Assembly: GCF_010093535.1 (NCBI RefSeq)
Contig: NW_022985198.1
Coordinates: forward strand, 510,100 to 574,099
Direction: 5' to 3'
From: Lindgomyces ingoldianus
Lineage: Eukaryota > Ascomycota > Dothideomycetes > Pleosporales > Lindgomycetaceae
Length of the DNA: 64,000 nucleotides
The notes under the pieces were generated by a model. The model was not told the DNA's origin and ran no database searches. It saw only the letters and a program-made list of their open reading frames with translations. Positions 24,526 through 35,700 of the stretch are shown here, piece after piece (positions within the stretch are counted from its first letter, which is position 1; every line of letters begins with the position of its first letter). A program made the translations under genes and the position numbers.

Positions 24526-25255
24526 AAGAGCGGCGGTAGAGGAATGCTGCCCAGCCCTGGCTCGTCAACCCTGGGAGCCGCAGCGCGGACGAGAGAGGCG
24601 GCGGGAGCGGGAGCCGAATGCGCAGGCACCAGCGGCTGGAGACAATGGCAGCTAGCGGAGGAGGGTTGTAGGAATTGAGGCCTTCGCAGCAATGAGACAG
24701 GGCATAGGGATAGGGATAGGCTGTGGTGGTGATGCGCGGGTGGAGAGGGCTGACCTGGTGGGAGAGGGCTGGGTCGCGGAGTTGAGGTTGCTGGGTTGCA
24801 GCGGGGAAGGAGCTTGGCCAGGACCGATTGGCAGGCTAGGCGGTCGTGGATCGGGCCTCAGTGCCTGTCTGCCTGTGAAAGAAACATGTCGCAGGGGCAG
24901 GCAAAAGGCAGTTCATGGTGCGGCAGTCGTGGATTTTCAATATCAATATTAGGCACCACTCGCCGCCATGTATATACTGTGGTACCGCTCGTCGCTGGCG
25001 GTCAAGCCCGTTTGTCATCTCCAACAGCGCCATCCCGACTGCGTTTGGGAGCATCGCACAGTGTTAGACGAGCGAGATGCACTGATCTTTGCGTCATGCC
25101 TGATGCTGCCCGCGATGCCCCGTCCTGGTAACCCCCAATATCATCTAGACCTAACAGATCATAAGCAATGTTGCCCCCCGAACGCCATTAATATCCATGC
25201 TGCCTATCCATCCAGACCGATCCTGAAAATCCTTCTAGCACTGATTGAAAATACT
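24526..25255. other. PKA 5' flank and glycosyltransferase 3' flank
   Basis: GC-rich GGGAGCGGG/GCGGAGG sequence at 24540-24870 is probably the PKA promoter and 5' leader. The stretch 24950-25255 lies beyond the stop of the minus-strand glycosyltransferase. Open frames here are shadows of GC-rich composition. Confidence 0.5.
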
Positions 25256-26379
25256 TCACAGCTCCTGCACATCTTCTTCGTCGGCGCTTCCCGCCTGCAG
25301 CATGGGCTTTGTCCACACCTCAAGGTCGAGGCCGCAGATCTCCATGCGTCGCTGTCGGAAGCGCTCATACAGCTTCTCCCAGGCTGCCCTTGCCTCGTCG
25401 TTCTTTGGTCGTAGCGCTACTCTGTCATAGTATGGCACATCGTACTCTGGACCAGGAATTTCGGGGTCCGAAAACCGCACATATGTCGTCGCATCCTCGA
25501 AAATAGTCGCATTAAAGCCGTCGATTGCATTACGCAGATTCTGCGACTCATACACGACATTGCCCATGGAGAGAGACCACTGCGAAAGTAGCGACTCTGG
25601 TGCGGCGAAGGATTTTCTGAACAGTTCCAGGTCAGTCAGGGGTCGTGACGAACGCAATTCCTTTAACCGTCCAAAGTCCTCCGCCGACGGATGAATGAGA
25701 AGAAGCAATGTCGATAGCGCTTTCCTGTCCGCAGATGCTGGAAACGCAGCCATTGGTTCTGACTTCGAAAAGGCCAGCAGCGAGTCTAGTGCTGATGCAT
25801 CGAGCAGTGTGCCCGGTCCTTGGAGATAGATGACCCGCTCATAGTTGGTGAGAGAATACAGGCTTGCCAGAGAATAGGAAGACGGCAACGAGGCTAAGCA
25901 GGTCGACGGTTAGCTGCTGAAGTTTCTGCAAGGGACCACCTTACACCGGAACACTCACCGTCTGCACCATCAACAATGGTCTCCATTGGGATCAACACGA
26001 CGCCATACCGCCTCACCGCAGTCCGCAGCAGTCTCTTCGTCGTTATCAAGTGCGGGTTGAATTCATCATCCTCCGTTTTCTTCAGCCATATGCGGGGAAA
26101 CAGGAGGATCCGCTTCGCCGGACTCTTCATCTTATGCAAATCGCCGAGCAGCATCACTGCACTGCACACCTCCACATGTTCCTTCACCATCTGCACATAG
26201 CCTAGCCGATTCCAATTGAGCGCCTGCTCTCGCATATACTGTTCGTATGTCTCGTCGACATCCGGGCGCGCCCCTATTGGTCTTGCCCATTTGACGTCTA
26301 GTGTGGGAGGCGCAACTGGTACTGGAGCGGGCAGAGGTTTGGGTAGTCGCGGTTTTATGGCTGCTTGCAGGCTATGCAC
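25256..26379 (-). CDS. Glycosyltransferase family 8-like protein, N-terminal exon unresolved
   Basis: Two exons are clear: up to 26379-25959 and 25893-25256, joined across a 65-nt intron (25894-25958, GTGAGT, GCTAAC branch) that fuses IVDGADA to SLPSSYSL. Fold-like order: strands around RILLFPRIW, VVLIPMETIV and RVIYLQGPGT, then LLDASALDSLLAF, LLLIHPS, and YDVPYYDRV near the C-terminus, as in fungal GT8-like proteins related to Golgi N-acetylglucosaminyltransferase Gnt1. Upstream of 26379 the frame runs back through a hydrophobic stretch (FLFTLALFLSGYVLQQRT) that would make a type II membrane anchor. No start codon follows in that frame, so a first exon is missing from my model; alternatively CTCTCAG there is a splice acceptor. 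The canonical Asp-x-Asp metal site, expected after the YERVIYLQ strand, is absent (GPGT instead). The gene is divergent from PRP38, sharing about 430 bp of promoter. Confidence 0.75.
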
Positions 26380-26810
26380 TGTTCTCTGCTGCAGGACGTA
26401 GCCTGAGAGGAAGAGAGCGAGTGTGAATAAAAATACTAATACAAGTTAACTTCAGTCCCCTTTTTCCCGGAATATCTAGTGAACGCACCAATAACAGAAG
26501 ATAGGAGGATGGAGACCTGCCCGGAAGTGAGCAGCATACTGAGAGTGTAATCGTGCAATAATATGCCAATCTGGGATCGTAAATGTATGAATTCGTAGAA
26601 GCAAGCTCATGCAAAGTATGTAAATGGTGAGTATTGGTGTGGCGTTTGTAACCCATATTCCGTAGGGCTGATTATTTACTCTCTCACCCAGGTCGCGTGG
26701 GCGATTATCGATAAGGGTCTTGGCGTGAATATGAATTTCGCTATGCAACGTTGGACGTCTTCCTCTCCCGCTTCATCAACCCAACACCGCCCTCAACACA
26801 ACTTAAGCAA
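26380..26810. promoter_or_regulatory. Shared upstream region of divergent genes
   Basis: The glycosyltransferase (minus) and PRP38 (plus) diverge from this 431-bp stretch, so it must contain both promoters and probably the missing first exon of the glycosyltransferase. I see no clear named regulatory motif. Confidence 0.5.
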
Positions 26811-27596
26811 ATGGCCCACCATAAAGCCGACGCATCAAAACTCCTCGACGACCGCGGCTACGGTGGACGACTCATCCGCGGTCAAAACCCCGCCCTGCTT
26901 TTCGAAACTGGCGTCCGCAACCGCATAACGCAGTCCTACTACTGGAAAGAGCAATGCTTCGGCCTCAATGAAGCCACACTATGTGACCGCGCTGCGCAGA
27001 TAAAATTCATCGGTGGCACGACGGGCGTGAATGGAAAGCCTACGCCTTTTTTGTGTCTGGCGTTTAAGTTAATACAGCTGGTGCCAGATAAGAGTGTCAT
27101 ATTCGAGTATTTGAATTTCGAGGATGATGGGGAGGAAAGTGATAACGAAGGGGATAAAGCTGAACGGAATGGAGAAGGAGAAGGGGATGAGGATGGAGAC
27201 AATGGTATTATGAATGGAGGACGGGTGCAAGATCCTGAAGCCGCCGGTAAGCGGGGCGCGTTTAAATATCTTCGAGCGCTCGCGGCGTTCTATATTCGGC
27301 TTGCATGGGAGCCGGTCGAGATTTATAATACTCTGGAGCCTCTGCTTTCGGATTACCGCAAGTTGAAACGCAAGACGAAGGAGGGATATGCTATGACGTA
27401 CATGGATCAGTTTGTAGACGATTTGTTGACGAAAGAGAGGGTCTGTGCGACGAGTCTTTGGAGAATGCCGCCAAGGAGCCAGTTGGAGGATTTGGATTTA
27501 CTGGATGTGAGGGAGAGTCCGTTGCAGGGCGAGGTGGATGCTATGGATGAGGATAATGGAGAGGAGGTGGAGGTTGTGGAGAGCGAATCGGATTGA
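26811..27596 (+). CDS. prp38: Pre-mRNA-splicing factor PRP38
   Basis: Component of the precatalytic spliceosome (tri-snRNP/B complex) needed for its activation. Single exon, 261 aa from ATG at 26811 (MAHHKADASKLLDD); the open frame extends upstream but without an ATG. Family hallmarks: IRGQNPALLFETGVRNRI, then YWKEQCFGLNEATLCDRA, TPFLCLAFKLIQL, then KYLRALAAFYIRL and EIYNTLEPLLSDYRKLK, followed by YMDQFVDDLL. An acidic Glu/Asp/Gly-rich insertion of about 40 residues (roughly 107-145) splits the domain, which is usual in fungal homologues. The C-terminus is acidic (DAMDEDNGEEVEVV). Nuclear. Likely constitutive. Confidence 0.95.
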   Translation: MAHHKADASKLLDDRGYGGRLIRGQNPALLFETGVRNRITQSYYWKEQCFGLNEATLCDRAAQIKFIGGTTGVNGKPTPFLCLAFKLIQLVPDKSVIFEYLNFEDDGEESDNEGDKAERNGEGEGDEDGDNGIMNGGRVQDPEAAGKRGAFKYLRALAAFYIRLAWEPVEIYNTLEPLLSDYRKLKRKTKEGYAMTYMDQFVDDLLTKERVCATSLWRMPPRSQLEDLDLLDVRESPLQGEVDAMDEDNGEEVEVVESESD

Positions 27597-28919
27597 TGTC
27601 GAAGAAAGGGATTGGGACAAAATCATGATATGAAGGGATGATGACTATCTATTATACCCGGTTTGTCCTCGATTTCCCTTACTCTTTTACCATCTTTTTC
27701 ATTATGCATATATACCAGTTTGTTCATCAGCTTGAGTTGCTCAAACACTCTGCAAACTATACCCCAATATTCTCCAAAATTTCTTTTCGTTGCTCTTGAG
27801 GAACCCCAAATATCTGACCCCCTATCGTAGATACGCCCCCTTCATCAATTTGTGGGAGTCGGCGCCTGGGAGCCGATGAGGATGGTATGTATAGGGCTTG
27901 TGTTGTACGTAGCAAGGATGAGCGACACAGGGAAAACTGGTGAAGATCTAAAGATCACAGGTGAGAGGCACATACGGTATTCGGATCGTCCAGCCTGGAT
28001 AAGAATGGTTAGTAGTATTACTTCGTTTGTCTTCACCCTAAAGCTTGTCGGACCGCATGTAGCTAACATCCCTAGAACCCCCCTTAATTATCACCAGGAG
28101 TCCGTATTCTTCGACGTCTCCCCTACATCTTGCAAGGATCCGTTCCGAAGTCAGTTGCTACCTCGAACGAGAGTGACTCAATCTGTGAGGCATAATGTGT
28201 CCTTTCAAATCCGATGGGACAGCTAGGGGATCTTCCCACGTCGGCTGGCTACCTGCACTGACTGATCAGTTTTTCAGTTTTCTATGGAATCTCCACGAGT
28301 TAGTACTATTGGCTGTTTGTACAGTAAGCAAATTACAATAGGATCCAATGTATTCGGATCTGCAAGGTGTAGCTCCCAGTTGTTCCATTAGTTCCTATGT
28401 CCAAATCCCAAAGGCAGTCAATTCAATCCAAAAGTGAGTTGTACGAATCCTACCTCAATCATTCCACACCTATCGGGTCTTTTAAAGATGGGACACGTCT
28501 TGAGGTCTCGCTCCTGAATTAAAGAATGGGTATTCAGCGTCAACTAGAATTTACATAGTTATACTTCATGGTGCGAGCTCCTCTCTTATGTCGTTTCATG
28601 CCCTCGCCAATAGGAAGGGCTCCTGTCAAAGAGAGTGCGTTCTCAGTTTCAAGCCACTATCTGTCTCATCGAGCATAGGAAGAGGTGGTGCGACTTGCTG
28701 AGTTCAGTTGTGGCTTGCGTAAAATGTCTTCATAAATCACCAGAACTTCAGCTCAGCAGGATGAACCAACCATCTTATCTCGCCCCTGGCATACCTACCT
28801 AGAAATCCTAGAAAATTGTTACAATTTCCCCAATCAACTTCAAAATTATATTTTGCAGCATTTCACCTCATCTCTCCCCTCACTTATGACACACGGTACC
28901 TTTACTTCGATTCATTAAA
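27597..28919. other. Intergenic, no gene supported
   Basis: The only long frame (27852-28226 plus, 124 codons) begins at GTG rather than ATG and shows no domain. The stretch 28800-28915 is AT-rich with a pyrimidine tract, and would be the promoter and leader of the relic beginning at 28920. Confidence 0.45.
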
Positions 28920-29185
28920 ATGTCCTTTGGAGTAGGTGTTAGCAATTTGGTAGTCGTTGGAAAGATTACGCACGACCTACAGGTGGGCTGCGCGAACGCG
29001 AAATGCGATTGGGTGGGACTCGCTCAACTTTCAAATATATCAATGTCACCATCGATGCCTACCGTCCAAACTATAAAACCACTCCTCTTGCCAAGCGATT
29101 AGAGCAGACAATCAATATGCTCGCGAAAGCCCGCCGGAATACAAGAGAGGATCTTAATATAATCCTCACAAATACGAAAACTTAG
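28920..29185 (+). pseudogene. Relic of a fungal NLR-type N-terminal domain
   Basis: The frame starts at ATG 28920 with MSFGVGVSNLVVVGK, which strongly resembles the MSFGVGVGDFxxVG opening of fungal STAND/NLR-associated and related regulatory proteins. Protein-like character then moves to another frame (YINVTIDAYRPNYKT, LAKRLEQTINMLAKAR, EDLNIILTN) and ends at 29185. Only about 85 codons remain, with a frameshift and probably a deletion between about 28975 and 29010. No NACHT, ankyrin or WD segment follows. The domain assignment rests on the opening motif only. Confidence 0.45.
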
Positions 29186-29705
29186 GTTCGGCCCAGAATT
29201 TGGGCACGATCATACACTTCTACGAGCGCCCGGGCTGACAGAAAGGTTACAAGGGCTCGCCTACAAGAATAGCTCACCACCATTCTCATATAATCTGGGG
29301 TCCAGGTCGACAGATCGGAACTTGTTGAAGTGGGTGTAGTGGGGGGATTCCGAGTTTAGGGATGGGAGATGAGGGTGGGGAGGAAGTGTTGCCGTGCTGA
29401 GCGCTAGTTTTTGTGGAGGGAGAGTGATGGTTTGGGAGGATTAGGGGATTGCGGTAAGACGTAGAGAGGCCCCTTACTGTTTTATTGATGTGGCGTTGTA
29501 GTAATGGAAGGGTTTGTAAAGATTTGCGCATATGATTGAAGGGTTTTTTCTGAGGTGGTGAATATTGTAGAATCTGACTCACAATTTCCGGCACAAAGAC
29601 AAGTATTTAACCTAGCAGGTTAGAACAGCGGGGGGGTGGATATGTAGGCTGTTCCCGAAACACAGCCTAGACTCTTGGTATAGAAAGTATTGGACAGGAA
29701 CCTTG
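29186..29705. other. Intergenic, nothing recognised
   Basis: A minus-strand frame at 29286-29594 is Pro/Ser/His-rich and starts at GTG; I do not think it is coding. Confidence 0.4.
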
Positions 29706-30101
29706 TTAGGTGTCTACGCGATGCTGCGCTTTATAAAAGAACTCCTGCACAAAGAAGGACAAGAAATCTACTCCATCCGCTGTCCACAAAAGGTCCCCAG
29801 ATTCCCTACAACTCCTTGCAACCTTTCTGGCCCGCCTGTTAATATACCCCACTGCTGTATGATCTTTATCCACCACCGCCCCATCCTCCTCCTCCTCCTC
29901 CTCCTCCTCCTCCAGGTCCACCACACAACCGCTCTTCGCCCGCTGAAGAGTTAACCCCTTACAGTGCCGCGTGGTGTCCTTCAATAGCGTTGGGTGGCCG
30001 GCCACCCGCGGTTGCTTCCACTCGTACTCGTACAGCGGCTCTCCATCTCTTATTAAAGCCGCCTCGGTACTATGAATATGCAGATTTCGACGCTGATCCC
30101 T
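29706..30101 (-). other. Orphan minus-strand open frame with poly-Glu, no start codon
   Basis: Open on the minus strand from an upstream TGA (30102-30104) to a stop at 29706, 131 codons, with no ATG. It reads naturally (STEAALIRDGEPLYEYEWKQ, GHPTLLKDTTRHCKGLTLQR), passes through a nine-Glu run encoded by the trinucleotide repeat at about 29884-29913, and ends FLSFFVQEFFYKAQHRVDT. It may be an exon of a broken gene or the 3' part of a gene whose start is lost. Function unknown. Confidence 0.35.
29884..29913. repeat. (CCT)10 microsatellite
   Basis: About ten perfect CCT triplets; on the minus strand they encode poly-Glu in the open frame at 29706-30101. Confidence 0.9.
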
Positions 30102-30418
30102 TCAACAGGGGAAGTCTCGCATCTGAACAGTACTTGGGCTAGAGGTCGGAGGGCAGGTAGCCAGCGTATAAATTTGCCAAGTTGTGGATGTGGATTTTAC
30201 AAAGGCATGGGTTGTAGGAGTTCTTCGCGGAGTATGGATTCGGTGCTCAGTGGGAAGTCCGGATGCCGGCGGAATCGGATGTCTGCTTTGGAGCGCTAGC
30301 GTCGGGAGAAGGAGAAAAGTACTTGGAGCTGTAGAAGATGGTGTGGTGGATGAATTGCCTTCGCCTTATCCTGAATGGTTATCGTTCAATGGTGCGGCAG
30401 TGATACGCTGAGTATTGA
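30068..30418 (+). pseudogene. Gene fragment with repeated in-frame TAG stops
   Basis: One plus-strand frame reads YYEYADFDADPFNRGSLASE, then KFAKLWMWILQRHGL, stop, EFFAEYGFGAQWEVRMPAES, then CFGALASGEGEKYLEL, stop. The five internal stops up to there are all TAG, the product expected from C-to-T change of CAG or G-to-A change of TGG. No start codon and no recognised family. It overlaps by about 30 bp the end of the minus-strand open frame ending at 30101, so at most one of them was ever the true strand there. Confidence 0.35.
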
Positions 30419-30766
30419 CGTCCATGTTGGTGATGCTGTGTAGTGCGAAGTATTTTTGAGAGAGCTGAGAGTACTATGCTGTGATTGTGAATAGAGGTCA
30501 CGTAGCTGAGAGAGAATAAGAGCGCAGGGCGTGTTCTATAGGTGAGAAGAGAGATCACTTACAGGAGCCAGCGATTCCGTGAAGCTTGATTATGTTGGTT
30601 GGTGAGTGACCTCAATGTAGAGCTGAAACGTTTTGGCTATGGATTATACTGGATCACGTAGCTACTATACAGGTCCATGCATATAAGAATCTTCCATTTC
30701 ACAAGTAATTAACCTTCTATGTACTTTACCAACGATACCTACTAAACCTCCTGAGGCGCTGTTACG

Positions 30767-32706
30767 CTACCTGGAGGGAGCATACCCTGACATAGCCCGA
30801 ATCCTCGAACCATAAAAGTAGAACAAAATCGGCACAGGAAACAGAGCAGCGGTCAAAAACCCTAACAAGCTCCTTGACCAATTGACGCCTAGGGTATGAT
30901 ACCTGATCATCTAGTGAGTACACCGTCTCTCAACAAACTACTACAAAGAGGATTCAACTCATATCGCAGTAGCAAAGAGCGGAAACCCCGCTCCAAACAA
31001 ACTCCTCACAAACGTATTTGCTGCAATCGCACTGTTCGCATATATCAAATAGCAATCGATAATATAATCCAGCCCCTGGAGGAAAATCATCGAGACTCCC
31101 CGCTCCAATCGGAATCCCAGCAACAACCTGTGGCACCCAAGTTATATCCTTATCGGCTGTCCACGCAAACCAGAACATCCCGATCGGAAACAAGGCGCCG
31201 CCTATGATCATGGGAATCAGGCGTTCCTCGGGTACAATGCGCCCGTGTTTCTCGAGCTTGCGTGCGAATCGCGTTTTGGAGGTCCAGACGATGATCACGC
31301 CGCCAAGGAGTACGCCGATGGTGATGCTGAGAAAGGGGAGGGCGCCGACGCCCGAGTTCCAACCTCGTTGTTCTTGGAAAGCGATCGGATAGACTTCGAA
31401 GAAGAGGTATAGGGTGCCGTAGATGAGGGACATGTACAGGGTTACGAGATCGAGGATTGGCTCCAGGGCGAGCATGGCGAAGGGACGAATGAGGTATTTC
31501 TGTGCAATGGAATGGAGGTCGACTTGCTGTTCGTCGGACAAAGCGTGGACAGCCCAGTTGCGGGTTTCGTGGCGGATTTTCTTCGCGCGGGTGGAGAGGA
31601 GAGTCGCAGGGTGATTCAGGGACGAAGAGCAGGTCGATGGTACCAAAGAAGAAGGACATTATGGCTGTGAGGTACTCTGTCCGGCGCCAGCCGAGATGGC
31701 TCTGGACTATGAAGCCGCCGACGATGGGGCCGGCGGCGGGGCCGATGAAGGTTGCGCCTGCGAAGATGGCCATGGCGACGCCTCTATCAACGGGACCCCA
31801 GAAGTCGGTTAAGGTGCCGCCAACGGTGCCTAGGGGAGCGGATCCGAAGACGCCGCCGAAGAAACGGTATAGCATAATGGCTTGAAGGTTCTGGGCCACA
31901 GCGACGGGGATTTGGAAGATAGCGAAGATGAAGAAGCCGGTAAAGAGGGGGATCTTACGACCGTAAAGTTCGGAGAGAGGACCCCAGACAGGTGGGCCGA
32001 CGGCAAAGCCCTAGGCATATTAGGATCTATAACGGACTTGTAGATGTATCAGAGGTTGCTTACCAGAACGAACAGTGAAGTCCCTAGGACCATGACTTCA
32101 TTAGACACACCAAACTTCTTAGCCGCAGAGACAGTAGCCGTGCTGAACACTGCTTGCAAATGTTATGCAGATGGTTATTAGACCGAGTAGCATTGTGACA
32201 TTCCATTTCTTCCAGCGCGGCCAATTCATTGGGTTCACCGGATCGCTTGGGTCGTCCCAGACTATCAAATTTGGATCTCGATTTTGGGCCTCACCATTTG
32301 TAGTGTTCTTCTCGACATCTCGTTCTGGATCTGACTGCTCTTCGACCGCCCTAGGCTGTGAGATATGAGATCACGTATAGTGGATAGAAGACTGCTCCTG
32401 AGCGCTGATATGCCGACTTGCAGGTACGATAGGCTCGGTAGGAATGGTGCTACTACTTGTTGAACGCATAGAATCACCGACCCCGAGAACAAGGGAAGAT
32501 TTGCCATCATCGAGGCTCTTCTCATCATCGAAATCATCCTGTTGTTGAGAAGAGGCAGACTCGGGCATTTCAGAGGGCTCTAATGTTTGTTCTGAGACTC
32601 TTGGTGTGGGTCCGAGCGGAGGTTGTAATCCATTAGGCAAGTATATTCTTCGTCCGGCGTTACTTCCAGAGACTCCATTTCCTGGTCCCATGGATTCTCG
32701 GGCCAT
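30767..32706 (-). pseudogene. MFS drug/polyamine transporter (DHA1 type), frameshifted
   Basis: An exporter of the DHA1 class (FLU1/TPO-like), 12 membrane spans. It begins at ATG 32706 (MARESMGPGNG), has a Ser/Gln/Asp-rich cytoplasmic N-terminus, and probably an intron at about 32346-32364 or longer before the second exon. Family hallmarks: PMNWPRWKKWNVTMLL, then FSTATVSAAKKFGVSNEV, LFVLGFAVGPPVWGPLSELY (signature), YRFFGGVFGSAPLGTVGG, DRGVAMAIFAGATFIGPAAG, and a late SLLGFLTAALFPVPILFYF near the end, stopping at 30767. Three breaks are visible: near 32150 (FASS to FSTAT), near 31620 (LLFVPES to HPATLLS) and near 31112 (IPIGAG to MIFLQG); a TGA then follows at about 30954. Each break leaves the expected sequence resuming at once in another frame. 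Either this is a pseudogene or the assembly has several indels. An intron between the second and third exons (GTAAGC near 32065) is normal. Confidence 0.75.
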
Positions 32707-35700
32707 TTTGGAGCTATGTAGCACAAGGCGAGAAATAGGTTGAGAGAACGAAAATAGAGAGGAAAATGATTTCCATTGAACGCTTGTAAGTGTAGATTAA
32801 TTCAGAAAAGAACACTGCTTGAGCTCGAAGCCAGAAGAGTCTGAATGTACGAATATAAAATGTCGTATAGTCCTACTTACCAATTTATTTTCTACAAACA
32901 TACGCTCTCTAGCTATGCATGAGAAATTCCTCCTGTCGTCATGTTGAGCCCCATTCTCGCTCTTTATTCGTCTCGGCCGAGGTCGTATCCCGCCCTTTCC
33001 ATGATTTGCGGTTACCTACAGGTTTTTTGGATCGGGGACGAATAGCATTGGTTCACCGTTTCTAGCTTGTTGTCGGTATCTACGAAGACGCGCAATTCTT
33101 ATATATCGTTGTACGATGGAGGGGGTGGATGTTGAATGAAGCCTCGGTGATAAGTATGTGGCCGGTTTTAGATGCTGATACAGGCCGAGCAGGCGTTAGG
33201 AGGCCGGGCGAGCTGTGAGAAAGTCAGCGAGGTCGGATATTGGGAAAGACCGAGGGATGAGCGCGGATCTGTGTTATCTCCAGCTTAATAAATACCCTCC
33301 GCTCAACATTCTTGATTCATTCCAAACTTCGTACCCGTTTTGCTATGGGAGATACCTAATGCGACGTTATGTTTTGCGAGACAATCGACTCTCTGAGCAA
33401 ACACCAACCAAGGGGTGCAAACGTCAATGAAGACGCAATGTAAATGTTGGGTTTTCGCCAGGAGCTACACCAAGCTCTTCCGATTGATCGCAAATGGACG
33501 ATAAACAGGCAAACTGCTTGACGAGAGCTTAATATGCGAAATTGCCTCCGGCAATCATTAAACTCCTCTGCTCCAGAGCCTTCAATATTTAGGCTTGGCA
33601 GTTTACGATGCTTGACGCCACGAATCCCGTCCATCGGTACGCCCCGGCAAGAATCCTTAGGATCGACACAGGGAAGTTGAGAGGATGCGAGCCATCATGC
33701 ATGCCAAGATCGACCCCCACGTGGAACATTGCGGGTCTCCGCGTTTGTTCTTCCCAGTCCAATAAGAAATTAGACTCAATGCCCTAGGAACTGCATCTCT
33801 TTGCTGAATTTCTATTACACTTCAGTGGCTCCGAACCTGGGACATTTTCCGGAAAGGGAATGGCGGTCTGTCCTAAGGTCGTTGTCTAATATCTAGACGC
33901 AAACTTCGAGGCGCGGCCTTCCAAAAGTAACGGAGGAGGAGCAAGAGAAAGGCTTGGCAAATGCCAGGCTGCACAAGACCTGCGTGGCGCTGCATATGCA
34001 CCTGCTGCCATTGCGCAGGAAAGGGATGTCGCGCGGGGATTTCGGAAAGTCTTGGGACTGATCCATGGATTTGGACGCAAACACGAGGTTAACGAACATA
34101 ACTGAGTTGACCGACTCATTTGTAGATTTAGTTTTTTGAATGCTTTCGAATGATGTCTTCGACGGAACATGCCAAGTTCCCGTCTTGAAGAAAAGGCGTA
34201 GGTCCTCAGAATTCAACCTATGGCAGAAATTCATATTCACGGGAAGATCCCGATCTGGGGAAAGGGATTTCCTGCGTCCCAGGAAAGTGGTTCGAAGTGA
34301 AGCGGGCTGAAACGAGGCGACAACTCCGTCCCAAGATGCCGGTTGGTGGAAGGGGAAATGGACACGAAATCCAAGGACGGTTTCTCAGAGCTAGGAAGCA
34401 ACCAAGCGAGAAATAGGTTCTCGCAGTGATGAAAGCTCCTCATTTTAGACATCATATTTAATCACTGCCCCAGGGCTGAATGTGTTGAGGTGTTTGGAGA
34501 TGAGAAATCTGCTAATAGTTCTCTGCCAAGCCTTCCAGAAGGTCAAACTGATAGCAGCTCTAGCACGAAAATTTACAAAGTCTAGCCCAGCAGCGCCGCT
34601 GCAGGATTAACATTAAACCGACCAAGAAGCACTGGAGTGCGTCCTCGAGCGAGACAAGTCTGGTGAGTGAGCTACATATCAAGTAGACTCTAAAAACTGG
34701 AGCTCATCGCTCGCTAGTGCTAACCCTAATACCGGAAAAGCAGCACACGACTCCTCCATGCATCTCGCGGTTCCACGGAAACGATATCACGTGTGCGATC
34801 ATGCAAATACTTAGGCCTTGCGGTTCCCTTGCTGCGAAAGGGTCAAAAATTGGGCGTGCCATTTTAAAGTAATTTTCAAGAGCCGGTTCTTGCTCCTTGG
34901 AGTTTCTGCCCAGATGTGTTCGCCTTGAGAACTGGAGAATGGAGCCTGCTCCACATATTCCGCCCCCAATCTTGGCTGGAGGCGGATACGGCCTGGTATG
35001 TTTTTAGGAGACTGCCTCTTTTGGACTAGCCGACATATAGAAGGAAGTGGGTGTTTGTGCCTCTCCAGTCACAGGTCAAGGTCAACATCGGAATAGTAGC
35101 AGCGTAGGTACCAAGCCTGAGCCCTCTTCTAAAACAGGTAGGGTCTGGGTTTGCTTCCTACTGATCAATGGCTCCAGCGCGCATACGCACACTTACGAGG
35201 CCGCGCGAGAGCTGGGGCTTCAGGCGTTGCCGAGCTGCTCCACATCTAGCGGATCGGGAAAGGGGACCACCCAAAGCACTTGAAATTCTCTGATGATGAT
35301 GATGATGCGCAAGACACTGATGGGGAATGAATTGAAAGCGTATAAGGTGTCGGTCAGGACACGACATTGGCATTGCGAAGACGGCAGGCGAATCTGCTCG
35401 ACTAGAGAAGGTATCCTTAACTGGAGGAGCAATTCCGGTGGTTGACCAAGCTTGCGCGAGGACTAGGGAAGGTCGTAAACCGCATACGAGCAATCCCAGT
35501 TCTAGGGAGTACTGGGACAAGTATTGCCGGAGATTTGGTCCTGGGTGCAGCCTCTCGCTTTAATTCCCGGCAAAGCAGTGTTCCGATGTGCTTGAGGAGT
35601 TGGCAGCGGGCGACTGCTATAGGTCGCGTTCGAAAGAAGAGCTTGACATGATTTTGCGTACCGGCTCATCTATTCAAATATCAAGAACAAGAGAGGTAGC

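Noticed and set aside
27852..28226. 124-codon plus-strand frame
   Set aside because: Begins at GTG rather than ATG and has no recognisable motif.
31150..31899. 249-codon minus-strand frame
   Set aside because: Only its first part is the transporter; the rest is the wrong frame after the break at about 31620.
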